Shown piece by piece: positions 30,754 through 40,020 of a stretch of 64,000 bases of DNA. The DNA is from Patescibacterium sp964487795 (GTDB lineage: Bacteria; Patescibacteriota; Patescibacteriia; Patescibacteriales; Patescibacteriaceae). The stretch is from the NCBI GenBank assembly GCA_964487795.1, contig CAZASI010000002.1:186001-250000 (forward strand). The letters are read 5' to 3'. Every line of letters begins with the position of its first letter. Position 1 is the first letter of the stretch. The notes under the pieces were generated by a model that was not told where the DNA came from, did no database searches, and worked only from the letters and a program-made list of their open reading frames with translations. Position numbers and translations under genes: made by a program.

Positions 30754-32457
30754 GGATTCGAGTTTATATAAGTTAAATCTATCTGTAATCGGTTTGATTA
30801 ATGAAAGTGAAAGACCGGCACGAGCAAGGGAGCCGTTATTAAGATAATCTAAATCTTCTTGTTTAAAAGAAAAATTATAGTAGTATACCGGAACACGTCT
30901 CGCCAAGTTCGCATACTCGGCAATCATATTTGGGTCGTCAAATAATCCTATAACAACTTTTCGTTCAGGAAATAATAACTTGTCGTGATAACGTGTGATG
31001 ATTATAGAATTATCTTCTGTTAAAGAAAGTAATGTGCTTAATTCAGTTTTTGCTACTGCTTGTTTTTCTATTGAGACTGCCAAGCCTTCTGAAGGTTCAT
31101 TCCAAACATACTGGACAGAAATAATAACAATCATTGCTAAGGCAACAAAACGAATTGCCCAGGCGTGTTTTGTATTCTTAATCCATTGAGTAGCTGTAAT
31201 CAACGCTAAGCTAGCTAGGGGCAGGGCTCCAAAATAAATCGGCAACCAATAACGTGTATAGGAATTTCCAATGGTAAAACTGTTCGGATCCGGATTATCA
31301 AAGAATGTCCAACTGCCATAATACAAAATAAGTAATACGGAAGCGCTCATCCAGCCAATTAAAAATATCCACTTTTCTTTAGAGTATTTTTTAAAAAAAG
31401 TTATGAGTACGAGTAAACCTGCAGCAGCTGACCAGAATAACCACGGAAACATATTCGTGATATAGGCATTAAAGAGCTTGTAACTTTGCTCCGGCTTATA
31501 TCCAAAATGAAAAATAGTGGCTTTAATTTTTGCAACTATTGGTCGCAGTTCGTTAAACTTCCCGGCGATTCCCGTATTGGCTAACTCTGCTCCGCCTTGC
31601 TGCAGTGAAAACAATGAATTATTTAACTCAGGGTAACCGCTTGAAAAAAATGACCCGTAAAGTGCACCGTTCCAGTAAAGCATTGGAAGGAAAATAATAA
31701 AGACGCCATAGGCAAAAAAGAAAAGCCTCACCAAACCGATCTTACGAATATTGCAAAGCCAAGCGAAAACCATTAATGGCCCTACCCACAGTAATTCAGA
31801 ACTGCGGGCTGCAATTGCCAAACCGATAAACAAGCCGGAACACAATGAGAAAATTAATGCGAAACCATTTTTCTTAAAATAACCTTTTTCCTCTTGATTT
31901 CTTTCACTCATTCTCGAAGCAAAATATAATCCGGCAATAAAGGCCGCTAAGAATAAAACATTATGAAACATACTGCGCGCAGAATAGTATGTAAAAATTG
32001 GAAAAGCTGCGGCGAGTATTGTAGCAATCAAGGCATTGTCTTTGCCAAAGATTCTTTTGACAAATAGATAAAAGAAAATAAGACCAAAGATTCCGATAAT
32101 CGGGGTTAGATAAGGCAGAATACCGACACCGAATATTTTCGCGAGCTTACCGTAGAGAATTGGCAATCCAAGAAAACTAACCGGTTTTATCAAGCCATAG
32201 TCAGAGCGAAAACTGCGCGGATGAATAATGTCTTTAGCAATCAAATTGTACTTTTCAAAAAATGCCAAATTATCAGTCTCGGCATACAATTTAGCTACCG
32301 TATAATTTGCGGTTTCATCCGGAGACATCCATTTTGTAAAATCTTTAGTTTGACTAAGATAATTAAAGCTGGACGAAAATAAAAAATAGCCGATACAAAG
32401 CGGAATAATAAATAGCCAGGGCCAGTTCTGTTGCAGTCGTTCTTTTATGAGTTTCAT
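30739..32457 (-). CDS. GT-C type membrane glycosyltransferase (ArnT/PMT-like)
   Basis: 572 residues with about 11-12 membrane helices. After the first helix there is a SPDETANYTVAKLYAE stretch (about 44-59) whose Asp-Glu pair fits the catalytic loop of the dolichyl/undecaprenyl-phosphate sugar transferase families. The C-terminal 100 residues are extracytoplasmic (TRYHDKLLFPERKVVIGLFDD). Such enzymes transfer a sugar from a lipid phosphate to proteins or glycans outside the membrane. Substrate unknown. Confidence 0.75.
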   Translation of the reverse strand: MKLIKERLQQNWPWLFIIPLCIGYFLFSSSFNYLSQTKDFTKWMSPDETANYTVAKLYAETDNLAFFEKYNLIAKDIIHPRSFRSDYGLIKPVSFLGLPILYGKLAKIFGVGILPYLTPIIGIFGLIFFYLFVKRIFGKDNALIATILAAAFPIFTYYSARSMFHNVLFLAAFIAGLYFASRMSERNQEEKGYFKKNGFALIFSLCSGLFIGLAIAARSSELLWVGPLMVFAWLCNIRKIGLVRLFFFAYGVFIIFLPMLYWNGALYGSFFSSGYPELNNSLFSLQQGGAELANTGIAGKFNELRPIVAKIKATIFHFGYKPEQSYKLFNAYITNMFPWLFWSAAAGLLVLITFFKKYSKEKWIFLIGWMSASVLLILYYGSWTFFDNPDPNSFTIGNSYTRYWLPIYFGALPLASLALITATQWIKNTKHAWAIRFVALAMIVIISVQYVWNEPSEGLAVSIEKQAVAKTELSTLLSLTEDNSIIITRYHDKLLFPERKVVIGLFDDPNMIAEYANLARRVPVYYYNFSFKQEDLDYLNNGSLARAGLSLSLIKPITDRFNLYKLESLTKQ

Positions 32458-32494
32458 AGCTTAATGGTAGCAGTACTTCTAAACTTTTTGCAAA

Positions 32495-32527
32495 TAAAAA
32501 AAGGGATGCTGTAATCCCCTTTTTTTA
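32495..32527 (-). terminator. rho-independent terminator
   Basis: AAAAAGGGAT with ATCCCCTTTTT around a 6-nt loop, with A/T runs on both sides; serves the orphan gene ending at 32547. Confidence 0.8.
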
Positions 32528-32546
32528 CTTAAAAAATGTACGGTTT

Positions 32547-33308
32547 TTATATAGCGAGAAGATTAGCATGTTTAACTCTATGCAGATGTTTATAGTATGC
32601 CAACCCTAAACCAAAATACTTTGCCATATTTGCTAATTCCATTGTTTCAAGAGGCTGAAATAGTTTTTGCACGCTATTAAAGTAATTATTAATAACAACT
32701 TTAAAAGCATTGCGATCATTTTCAGCTTCCTTAAACTTACGGTCCCATATTGCAGCATTCATTAAAACATCAGATGAATACTGAATACCCCAGTCAGACA
32801 AATTACTGAGAATGTTCTTAATTTCCTGGCTAAGACTAAATGTCTCCGGACGCTCAGGTTCAATTTTAATAAGATTTGTTAAGCCGGAACCAAAGGTACC
32901 ACCAAAAAAATGTTTATTCCATGCAATAACCAGATTATTAAGTTTCTCGGGAAGCAGATGAACATTTTTCATCCAGGTTAGCTTTGCTTCAAGATCTTCA
33001 GCAAAGCATAGCATACCGTTATCTCTGTAATATTCCATCAAGTAAAGATAGTGAGCATGAGATACACAGCGCATATATTCCGGCGAATCATAACCTGAGT
33101 ATCTGTTAGTACGATTTAAAGGAATAGCGTCGTTAGTAACATAATCATGAACGTACTTCCGTGCAAAAATAAACTCCTCTGCTTTATCAAAACGAGATTC
33201 GGAAATCATTCGCAAAAAGTATAGTGATTGCGAAATATCAATTGAATAGAAATATCCCCACCATCCGGGGCAACCACGAAATGCCAAATAACAAAAAATT
33301 GTCTTCAT
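32547..33308 (-). CDS. hypothetical protein (253 aa)
   Basis: 253 residues from MKTIFCYLAF. Helix-rich, many Tyr, Trp and His residues, no signal peptide. No family recognised. The start at 33308 is chosen because GGAG lies 9 nt before it; an in-frame ATG 15 nt upstream overlaps that site. Own promoter (TTGACC-17-TATAAA at 33360-33388) and terminator. Confidence 0.65.
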   Translation of the reverse strand: MKTIFCYLAFRGCPGWWGYFYSIDISQSLYFLRMISESRFDKAEEFIFARKYVHDYVTNDAIPLNRTNRYSGYDSPEYMRCVSHAHYLYLMEYYRDNGMLCFAEDLEAKLTWMKNVHLLPEKLNNLVIAWNKHFFGGTFGSGLTNLIKIEPERPETFSLSQEIKNILSNLSDWGIQYSSDVLMNAAIWDRKFKEAENDRNAFKVVINNYFNSVQKLFQPLETMELANMAKYFGLGLAYYKHLHRVKHANLLAI

Positions 33309-33359
33309 TTTTCCTAGCTCCATTATATTTAATTTTTTATGAACCATTTATTTTCTCTT

Positions 33360-33388
33360 TTTATACAACAAATACAAGCCACGGTCAA
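33360..33388 (-). promoter_or_regulatory. sigma70-type promoter of the 253-aa orphan
   Basis: Minus strand: -35 TTGACC (33383-33388), 17-bp spacer, -10 TATAAA (33360-33365). Confidence 0.65.
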
Positions 33389-33435
33389 TAGACATCATAT
33401 AGACGTCAAGACCAACTCTTAGTATTATTAAGTCT

Positions 33436-35328
33436 ATGGACAAATATCAAGGCATTCTAACAAAACTACTGATAACAGCGCCGATCTTGGTCGCCTGCTT
33501 TGGTTCTTTAATGTATATTTTCTTTGGACTGACAGATCTAAGCATTTGGCTTGTCATTATTCTGACCTTACTAGGGGTCGCCTATTTTCTCCGTACTAAT
33601 AATACACGCGATGAAACTTCAGCATTATCTTCAAGAATCTCGATTTCTGAATGGCGTTTATTTGCCTTATTTATCTGCGTCTTTTTTGTTTCGATATACT
33701 TTCTCTACAGCGGCATAAGCGAGCGAGCTATTTTAACACCGTGGCAAGTCGTCAGCAAATGGTACTTTGTTTCATTTACTCTTGGAACAATACTATTATC
33801 GTATTTAGTTACGATATCATCACGCCTTACAAAATATGCGCTCATCATACAAGCATTTTTACTGTATGGTGTTGCAGCGGTCGTCTACGGTATCGGTTAT
33901 GGTTTTGATCCTTTTATTCACGAAGCTGCAATTAAAGCGATTGAACAACTCGGTCAAATTAAACCGTTAACACCGTATTATCTCGGTCATTACAGTTTAA
34001 TTCTTGTTTTGAAAACAATGAGTGGCCTCGGTATTCACTTTTGGTCAAAGTTTCTTATTCCCGCAATGGCCGCAATTCTTTTTCCTCTTCTTATAACACG
34101 TTGGCTGTCGCATCACCACGGCGTTGAAAAAAATTGGATGGCACCAGCATTGTTTCTTTTTATGCTGCCCGCATCGCTTTTTATTGCTGGCACGCCGCAA
34201 AGCCTTGCCTATATATTTTTAATGATTGTTATTTTCTGGCCGACACCAAAGCCTAATCTGCAAGACAAATTAATAATTATTTTAGCGGCCCTCGCTGCTT
34301 TAGTAACTCAACCGATCGCCGGCATTGCCGCGTGTTTAGTTGTAGCCTACGACTTGACCAAGAATCTTCGTCAGGCAAAAAAATTGTACTCACTCATTAT
34401 ACTAGCGTTTATCTTTGCCGTACCCGCTGCCCTATATCTTGTGAGTCGCTTTGACGCGACGACGGTGTCATCATTTGTTTTACCACAACTTACATGGCTC
34501 ATGGATTTTTGGCCCCAAAATCTAATCAAAGGCTCAATCGGTCTTAATTTCAGTTACCTGTTTGGCGGCCTACAGGGCCTTATAATAGCGTTTCTCTGCC
34601 TCGCTGGCGCTTATATAGCACTTCGTAGTAAATCCAGTGAATTAAAGCAAAGATACTTATGGCCAGGCTTGGCGCTTTTTCTTGCAAGTATTCTTGCTAG
34701 TTCTATCAACTTCCATTTTTTAATCGATTATGAACGCTCTGATTACCCCCAGCGAATATTAATAAGCGCTTTAATAATTTGTCTACCACTTGTTATTATC
34801 GCTCTTGAGCGTTTTACTCGTTATCTTAATCTTGCGCCTCACATAGTTTCGATTTCAATTCTTCTTGCGTTTAGCGGCGCGATTACGGCAAACCTCTATC
34901 TTAGTTATCCGCGCTTTGACGATTTTGAAAATAGTCACAGTTATGCGACGTCACGAGCAGATATCTTAGCGACTCACTGGATAGATAAAGACGCGAAAGG
35001 AAAAACGTACGCGGTTCTCTCAAACCAACAAGTTAGTGCCGCCGCCTTGCGAGAATTCGGCTTTGCACATTATCTGAAAAATAATGTATTCTACTATCCG
35101 ATCCCAACCGGCGCGCCACTCTACGGATATTTTTTAAGTATGGTCGATACTCCGAAATCTTCCACTATTGCAGAAGCAATGGAACTTGCAGGAGTTGATC
35201 GATTGTATCTTGTCTTAAATAATTATTGGTGGCGCTTTAAAGATCTTGCTCCTGAAATAGAAAAAATCGCCGATGAAACTCATGACATCGGCGACGGTCA
35301 ACTTAAAGTGTATAGATTTACTAAATAA
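33436..35328 (+). CDS. multi-spanning membrane protein, possible GT-C enzyme (630 aa)
   Basis: 630 residues, about 13 membrane helices up to residue 485, then an extracytoplasmic C-terminal domain. Between helices, GYGFDPFIHEAAIKAIEQLG (about 154-173) has the Asp/His/Glu pattern seen in the first outer loop of oligosaccharyltransferase-like GT-C proteins, but identity is not certain. A TATTAT box ends 7 nt before the ATG, so the mRNA is probably leaderless. It is the only plus-strand gene of the glycan region and ends 8 bp inside the convergent GT4 gene. Confidence 0.7.
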   Translation: MDKYQGILTKLLITAPILVACFGSLMYIFFGLTDLSIWLVIILTLLGVAYFLRTNNTRDETSALSSRISISEWRLFALFICVFFVSIYFLYSGISERAILTPWQVVSKWYFVSFTLGTILLSYLVTISSRLTKYALIIQAFLLYGVAAVVYGIGYGFDPFIHEAAIKAIEQLGQIKPLTPYYLGHYSLILVLKTMSGLGIHFWSKFLIPAMAAILFPLLITRWLSHHHGVEKNWMAPALFLFMLPASLFIAGTPQSLAYIFLMIVIFWPTPKPNLQDKLIIILAALAALVTQPIAGIAACLVVAYDLTKNLRQAKKLYSLIILAFIFAVPAALYLVSRFDATTVSSFVLPQLTWLMDFWPQNLIKGSIGLNFSYLFGGLQGLIIAFLCLAGAYIALRSKSSELKQRYLWPGLALFLASILASSINFHFLIDYERSDYPQRILISALIICLPLVIIALERFTRYLNLAPHIVSISILLAFSGAITANLYLSYPRFDDFENSHSYATSRADILATHWIDKDAKGKTYAVLSNQQVSAAALREFGFAHYLKNNVFYYPIPTGAPLYGYFLSMVDTPKSSTIAEAMELAGVDRLYLVLNNYWWRFKDLAPEIEKIADETHDIGDGQLKVYRFTK

Positions 35329-36391
35329 TTTCTTTACTGACTTTTTCCCAGTACTCTTTTGTTGTCGGAATAGCTAAGCGCGCTCTCCCTTCTGCGCTTA
35401 GCTTTTTTAATTCCTCGGGGTTCGTTAGCACCCAAAGCATTAAATCTTGCAAGTCTTCTACTCTCGGTTCAAAAAGTAATTGCGGAACGCCAATACTTTC
35501 TTTAACTCCTCCGGTGTTGGAACCAATAACCGGAGTTTCGGCGCGGGCAGCTTCCAATGCAACTGTCGGTAAATTTTCATAACAAATCGAGGGAATAACC
35601 GCACAACTCGCTTTTGCCAAATATGTGTAAGGATTTTCAAATCCTCCCAAAAAAGTAATTCTCGAATCACGATATTGTCTTTTTAATTTTTCCAAGATCG
35701 TACCATCACCGCCAATTACCAGACTGCAGGGCAGTGATATTTTTCGAAAAGCCTTAAGTAACATTTCAACTCCTTTATGTTCTTCTACTTGACCTAAATA
35801 CAAGAAAGTAAAAAGCTCTGATGCTGTTGTTTTAACAACCGTTTTTTCCAAAGGGTTCTTTAAAAGAATACACTTATTATGTTTAAAAAAGCCACGTTCA
35901 GAATACAAAGTCTTAAGCCACTCTGAGGGAAAAATAACCAAGGCATCTTTTGGAAAGAAGAGTTTAACAATGAACTGGTAAATCTTGGCAATAAAAGTAT
36001 CAATGCTCTTTTCTGCACCATACATCATTAATCCGGACGGATGAAGTAACTGTATATCATGCATGGTATGAATCTTCTTTGCATTTCCTAAGGCTCGAAA
36101 AGCCAACAAGCCGAAGCCGGTTAGATTATGTGTCCAAATAATATCAAAGTTTCCGCGTTTAATTTTTCTTCGTAAACGACTAAACGATGCCAAATCTAAA
36201 AAAGAGCTGCTGTGATATATAAAACGACGCCACTTAGGCAAGGATGCCAAACGCGCATAATTTTGGTTAGCTTCAATAACGGTGATTTCATGGCCCACTT
36301 CGTTTAAGTATGCTATTAATGCCTGAATGGTGCGCTCTGCGCCACCACGGATATGCGCACTAAAACGATTGTTGATAAAACAAATTTTCAT
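35321..36391 (-). CDS. glycosyltransferase family 4
   Basis: 356 residues. INNRFSAHIRGGAERTIQAL (acceptor loop), IIWTHNLTGFG, TMHDIQLLHPSG, then LYLGQVEEHKGVEMLLKAF in the donor domain and the motif ICYENLPTVALEAARAETPVIG. Cytoplasmic sugar transfer to a lipid-linked glycan. Overlaps the next GT4 gene by 4 bp. Confidence 0.93.
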   Translation of the reverse strand: MKICFINNRFSAHIRGGAERTIQALIAYLNEVGHEITVIEANQNYARLASLPKWRRFIYHSSSFLDLASFSRLRRKIKRGNFDIIWTHNLTGFGLLAFRALGNAKKIHTMHDIQLLHPSGLMMYGAEKSIDTFIAKIYQFIVKLFFPKDALVIFPSEWLKTLYSERGFFKHNKCILLKNPLEKTVVKTTASELFTFLYLGQVEEHKGVEMLLKAFRKISLPCSLVIGGDGTILEKLKRQYRDSRITFLGGFENPYTYLAKASCAVIPSICYENLPTVALEAARAETPVIGSNTGGVKESIGVPQLLFEPRVEDLQDLMLWVLTNPEELKKLSAEGRARLAIPTTKEYWEKVSKEII

Positions 36392-37539
36392 AATTTTTTT
36401 TCTTTGGGCGGAGTATACGCAATACGAAGATATGCAGCCTCAAGTCGTTCCCCTACTTTTTCCCAACTGTATCGCTCATCAATCCATTCACGAGCTTCTC
36501 GTCCCATACGCTCAGCCAAGTTTGGCGATTCAATAAGCAAAGCAAGTTTCACGGCCAGATCTTCAGCGTCACCAGGTTTAATCAAAAAACCGTGTTGCTG
36601 GTTTCGGAATACGTTTCGAACGCCGGGCAAATTTGAAGCCACCACCGGAGTTGCGGACGACATTGCTTCTAAAAGCACTAAGCCGAACGCTTCACTCTTA
36701 TTTATTGAAGGTAAAACTGAAACCCGCGCTTTTCTATACCACTCTGCCAAATCTTCATCCGTAGCATCATTGATAATCTTAACATTGTTTTCAATCTGTA
36801 AGGCTTTTGCATCTTCAGCATACTTTTTCTCCATATCACCTTTACCCACTAAAACTAACTGAGTTTTCGGATATTGCGAAAATACTTTCGCCGATGCTTT
36901 GAGCAACTCACTTACTCCTTTGAAATAATGAGCAGCATCCAAACCACCGACAAATAAAATAATGGGCTCACGGGGAAATGTTCCTGCAAAAAAATGACTT
37001 GTATCCACTCCAAACGGAATTTCTATAAATGAAGATTCATGATTCACATAATAATCTGCCAAGGCCGACTGCTTAAGATAATCAAGAGAAGCACAGCTGA
37101 TTGTTGACGCCAGGCGAACAATAATTGGTAAGAAAAAAAATTGATATAATTTAAAAATCAATCCTTTAATACCAGCCGCTACGGTATCCATATGATAATG
37201 CAATATCAGCTTGGCTTTAGGTAAAAAAAGAGTGCTTAGCACAATAATGTCCGCGCTTCCATAAAACGGATAATGAAGATGCACGATGTCAAATGATCGC
37301 AAGCGCCAAAGTAGTTGCGGTAGAACAGCGGCGTTACCGATTGTTAGCAAAGGTCGCAAGCGCTGCACAGTAGTATTCTCACCAATCATTTCGCTACCCG
37401 CTTTTAAGCCCTTATAGGCCGGCGTAAATACCACGCTTTCATGTCCTCGACGCCCAATTTGCAAAGCTGCGTGATACACGCTATTGCCCATGCCCCCTTT
37501 ATACGGAGGAAAGGTCGAGATGACATGAGCGATTCTCAT
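36388..37539 (-). CDS. glycosyltransferase family 4
   Basis: 383 residues. ISTFPPYKGGMGNSVYHAAL start, DIVHLHYPFYG, LHYHMDT, ILFVGGLDAAHYFKGVSELL, and E-x7-E in SEAFGLVLLEAMSSATPVVA. Standard GT-B enzyme. Operon with the membrane protein at 37541 (1-nt gap) and the GT4 at 35321 (4-bp overlap). Confidence 0.94.
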   Translation of the reverse strand: MRIAHVISTFPPYKGGMGNSVYHAALQIGRRGHESVVFTPAYKGLKAGSEMIGENTTVQRLRPLLTIGNAAVLPQLLWRLRSFDIVHLHYPFYGSADIIVLSTLFLPKAKLILHYHMDTVAAGIKGLIFKLYQFFFLPIIVRLASTISCASLDYLKQSALADYYVNHESSFIEIPFGVDTSHFFAGTFPREPIILFVGGLDAAHYFKGVSELLKASAKVFSQYPKTQLVLVGKGDMEKKYAEDAKALQIENNVKIINDATDEDLAEWYRKARVSVLPSINKSEAFGLVLLEAMSSATPVVASNLPGVRNVFRNQQHGFLIKPGDAEDLAVKLALLIESPNLAERMGREAREWIDERYSWEKVGERLEAAYLRIAYTPPKEKKL

Positions 37540-37540
37540 A

Positions 37541-37951
37541 TTATCTGGCGCGAAGCCATAAATATTTATGCCAGAGAAACGCTATCACAAAAACACATGC
37601 CGCTTGAACAATATCGCTGATTTGGACTCCGCCATCTAAAAAGGCCGCTATAAACAGAATTGTCAAAGGCAAAGCATAAACTATAAATTCAGCTTTCATT
37701 TTATCGCCGAATGACAAAGTCAAAGTACGCACACTGAGCCCGGTCCCCTCACCCGCTCTTTTTTCGGCTTGTGTCATGCGAAGTTTTATTGCCAGCGCTC
37801 CGAGAAAAAAAGCGATTGGCCAGGCTGAGCGCAAAAAAGTAGCAAAACTTGAAAAACGATCACCCTGGATGAAAAAAATAATACAAGAACCAACCAGCAA
37901 CACAAAAAATGCTATATATAAAAAATTTAGGAGTAGATCCTTTGCACTCAT
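37541..37951 (-). CDS. hypothetical membrane protein (136 aa)
   Basis: 136 residues with four hydrophobic segments (about 8-30, 42-58, 88-108, 112-131). No family recognised. It sits between GT4 and DUF2304 genes with gaps of 1 and 6 nt, so it is part of the glycan operon; a GtrA-like helper role is possible but not supported by motifs. Confidence 0.7.
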   Translation of the reverse strand: MSAKDLLLNFLYIAFFVLLVGSCIIFFIQGDRFSSFATFLRSAWPIAFFLGALAIKLRMTQAEKRAGEGTGLSVRTLTLSFGDKMKAEFIVYALPLTILFIAAFLDGGVQISDIVQAACVFVIAFLWHKYLWLRAR

Positions 37952-37957
37952 ATACTA

Positions 37958-38293
37958 TTATTCTCTGTGTTTCTTAGACAACAATGCAATACTCCTGGTC
38001 AAAGAAGTAATTTCTCTGCTCATTTTATCAATGGTCAAACGTAAACGGAATATCCAATAAAATAATAAAGCGACTGCGACATAAAACAACAATTGAATAC
38101 CGGTACTAGAAAAACCAAGTTTAGCTACAAAGGCATCAATAGAATGTATAAACACAATCAACAGGCCGGCTAAAAACCAAAAGCCTGTCCAAAAAATAAC
38201 TTGAGTTTTAGAAATTTGATCTTTATAAAATTGCCAAGCAAGCCTGATTATAAAAAATAGTACTACGGCCAAGCCGATGGATTCTTGCAGCAT
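37958..38293 (-). CDS. DUF2304 family membrane protein
   Basis: 111 residues, three membrane helices (about 5-23, 32-52, 64-84) and a basic C-terminal coil. VIFWTGFWFLAGLLIVF fits the DUF2304 pattern. DUF2304 genes usually sit next to a polyprenol-phosphate GT2, exactly as here (38298-38975), suggesting a membrane partner of that enzyme. Confidence 0.85.
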   Translation of the reverse strand: MLQESIGLAVVLFFIIRLAWQFYKDQISKTQVIFWTGFWFLAGLLIVFIHSIDAFVAKLGFSSTGIQLLFYVAVALLFYWIFRLRLTIDKMSREITSLTRSIALLSKKHRE

Positions 38294-38297
38294 ATTA

Positions 38298-38975
38298 TTA
38301 ATGATTCATTTTTGAAATAAACATATCACGCAAAATCTTAAACCCTCCGCCTAATCTCTGACCGAAGTCAGGATAGAGTACGGTTATAGGAACTTCAATA
38401 ATGCGCAGTCCTGAGCGATGAGAGAGTATTAAAATTTCTGAACAATGAGCCATTGCATCCTGTTTCCATTTTATTTCTTCGGCAGCACGTCGACTTAATG
38501 CCCGAAAACCGCTTTGCGGATCACTCGTCTTGATCTTAAAAATTAAACGATTAACCAAACGAGCCAAGGGCATAATAACTTTTTCTTTCATATACGGCAT
38601 GACGGTAGTATTATCGATGAAGCGAGAACCAAAAACTACATCTGCGCGACCTTCACGAATCGGTTCAAGCACTCCTGCTATATCCTCCACTCTGAATTGT
38701 CCATCAGCGTCAAAGTGCACGATAATATCAGCGCCTTGTTCAAGCGCATAATCAGTACCGGTTTTAAGCGCTGCGCCTTGACCGCGATTAACAGGATGAC
38801 GCAAGATATCAACCGGAAGATCTTTGCTTAATTGATAAGTCTCATCATCCGAGCCGTCTTCAACAATAACAATCCTATCAACTTTATCTTGTAGCTCTTC
38901 TACAACACGCGGCAGAGCGAATTCACTGTGGCGAGAAGCTTCGTTCCAAGCCGGAATAATGCAGTATACCTTCAT
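38298..38975 (-). CDS. glycosyltransferase family 2, polyprenyl-phosphate sugar synthase-like
   Basis: 225 residues: VYCIIPAWNEA, RIVIVEDGSDDETYQLS, PVNRGQGAALKTGTDYAL, VHFDADGQF with the DxD motif, and DPQSGFRALSRRA. This is the DPM1/DPG-synthase type of GT2, which makes polyprenyl-phosphate sugars on the cytoplasmic face. These would feed the GT-C membrane enzymes in the same region. No C-terminal membrane helices; the adjacent DUF2304 protein may provide the membrane anchor. Confidence 0.93.
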   Translation of the reverse strand: MKVYCIIPAWNEASRHSEFALPRVVEELQDKVDRIVIVEDGSDDETYQLSKDLPVDILRHPVNRGQGAALKTGTDYALEQGADIIVHFDADGQFRVEDIAGVLEPIREGRADVVFGSRFIDNTTVMPYMKEKVIMPLARLVNRLIFKIKTSDPQSGFRALSRRAAEEIKWKQDAMAHCSEILILSHRSGLRIIEVPITVLYPDFGQRLGGGFKILRDMFISKMNH

Positions 38976-38977
38976 AA

Positions 38978-40015
38978 TTAAACACCGTATGAACCGATTC
39001 GGTTAATACCTTTAATGCCTTTATTGGCGCGTAAGTCTGCAATAGTTTTTTCAAGTCCTGATTCAAGGCTAACCAAAGGCATCCAACCAAGTTGATCGCG
39101 AGCCTTGCTCGTATCAGGTAATTTAAGCGGAGTCATAAATAACATCGGTTCGACATACACGACTTTTGATTTTGAATCGAGCATAGTGATTATCTTATTC
39201 GCCAAATCAGTAACGCTTACATCTTGATCTGACCCGACATTAATGGGACCAAACAAATCCGATTGCATAAACTTGAAAATTGCATCAAGACAATCACTGA
39301 TATAACAAAATGAAGAGGAGAAATTTCCATCTCCATAGATAACCAAATCTTTGTTATCGAGCGCATTGCTGATAAAGTCCGGCAGCATATGACCCTGATC
39401 CAATGGCATGCGCGGACCGTAAGCGCGGAAAAGACGGATAATCTTAGCGTCAATCTTATAAACATCTTTGTATGTCTTAACCATACTCTCGGCAAAGCGT
39501 TTGCCTTCATCATACGAACAACGATCAGACAACATATCAACCGTACCGACATTTTCCTCACTCACTAAACGATTACTCGAATCACGAGAACCATATACCA
39601 CAGAAGAAGAAAACTGCATAAACTTTGCTTCATACTTTACTGCCAAATCTAACGCATTCTTCACCGCATATGAGTTAGCGAGTAAATTTGATATTCTGTT
39701 TTTTTCAAAATGAATCGGCGCAGTAGGACAAGCAAGATTATATATCTCCTGCAAGCCTTGAAATTCTATTTTAAATGCTTGCAGCTCAGCAAAGGATTCC
39801 AAATCAATCGGCTCACTCATATCATGTTTAATAAAATGAAAATCCGGATGCGCCAAAAGACGATCAATATTATTCTCATCACCCGAGGAGAAGTTATCGA
39901 TACAGATTACTTTAGCGTTTTGAATAAGTTCTTCGCACATATGCGATCCAAGAAAACCGGCACCTCCAATTACCAACACGTTCTTTTTATCAAAAATTGC
40001 TCGTTTCATAGACAC
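38978..40015 (-). CDS. NAD-dependent nucleotide-sugar epimerase/decarboxylase (extended SDR)
   Basis: 345 residues. Rossmann motif GGAGFLG (17-23), CIDNFSSGDENNIDRL, IYNLACPTAP, the catalytic pair in SYDEGKR (Tyr168, Lys172), and RLFRAYGPRMPLDQG. The YDEGKR and ACPTAP features are most like UDP-glucuronate decarboxylase (UXS) and related dTDP-glucose dehydratases, but the substrate is not settled. Supplies an activated sugar to the surrounding transferases. Confidence 0.88.
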   Translation of the reverse strand: MSMKRAIFDKKNVLVIGGAGFLGSHMCEELIQNAKVICIDNFSSGDENNIDRLLAHPDFHFIKHDMSEPIDLESFAELQAFKIEFQGLQEIYNLACPTAPIHFEKNRISNLLANSYAVKNALDLAVKYEAKFMQFSSSVVYGSRDSSNRLVSEENVGTVDMLSDRCSYDEGKRFAESMVKTYKDVYKIDAKIIRLFRAYGPRMPLDQGHMLPDFISNALDNKDLVIYGDGNFSSSFCYISDCLDAIFKFMQSDLFGPINVGSDQDVSVTDLANKIITMLDSKSKVVYVEPMLFMTPLKLPDTSKARDQLGWMPLVSLESGLEKTIADLRANKGIKGINRIGSYGV

Positions 40016-40020
40016 GTTAG

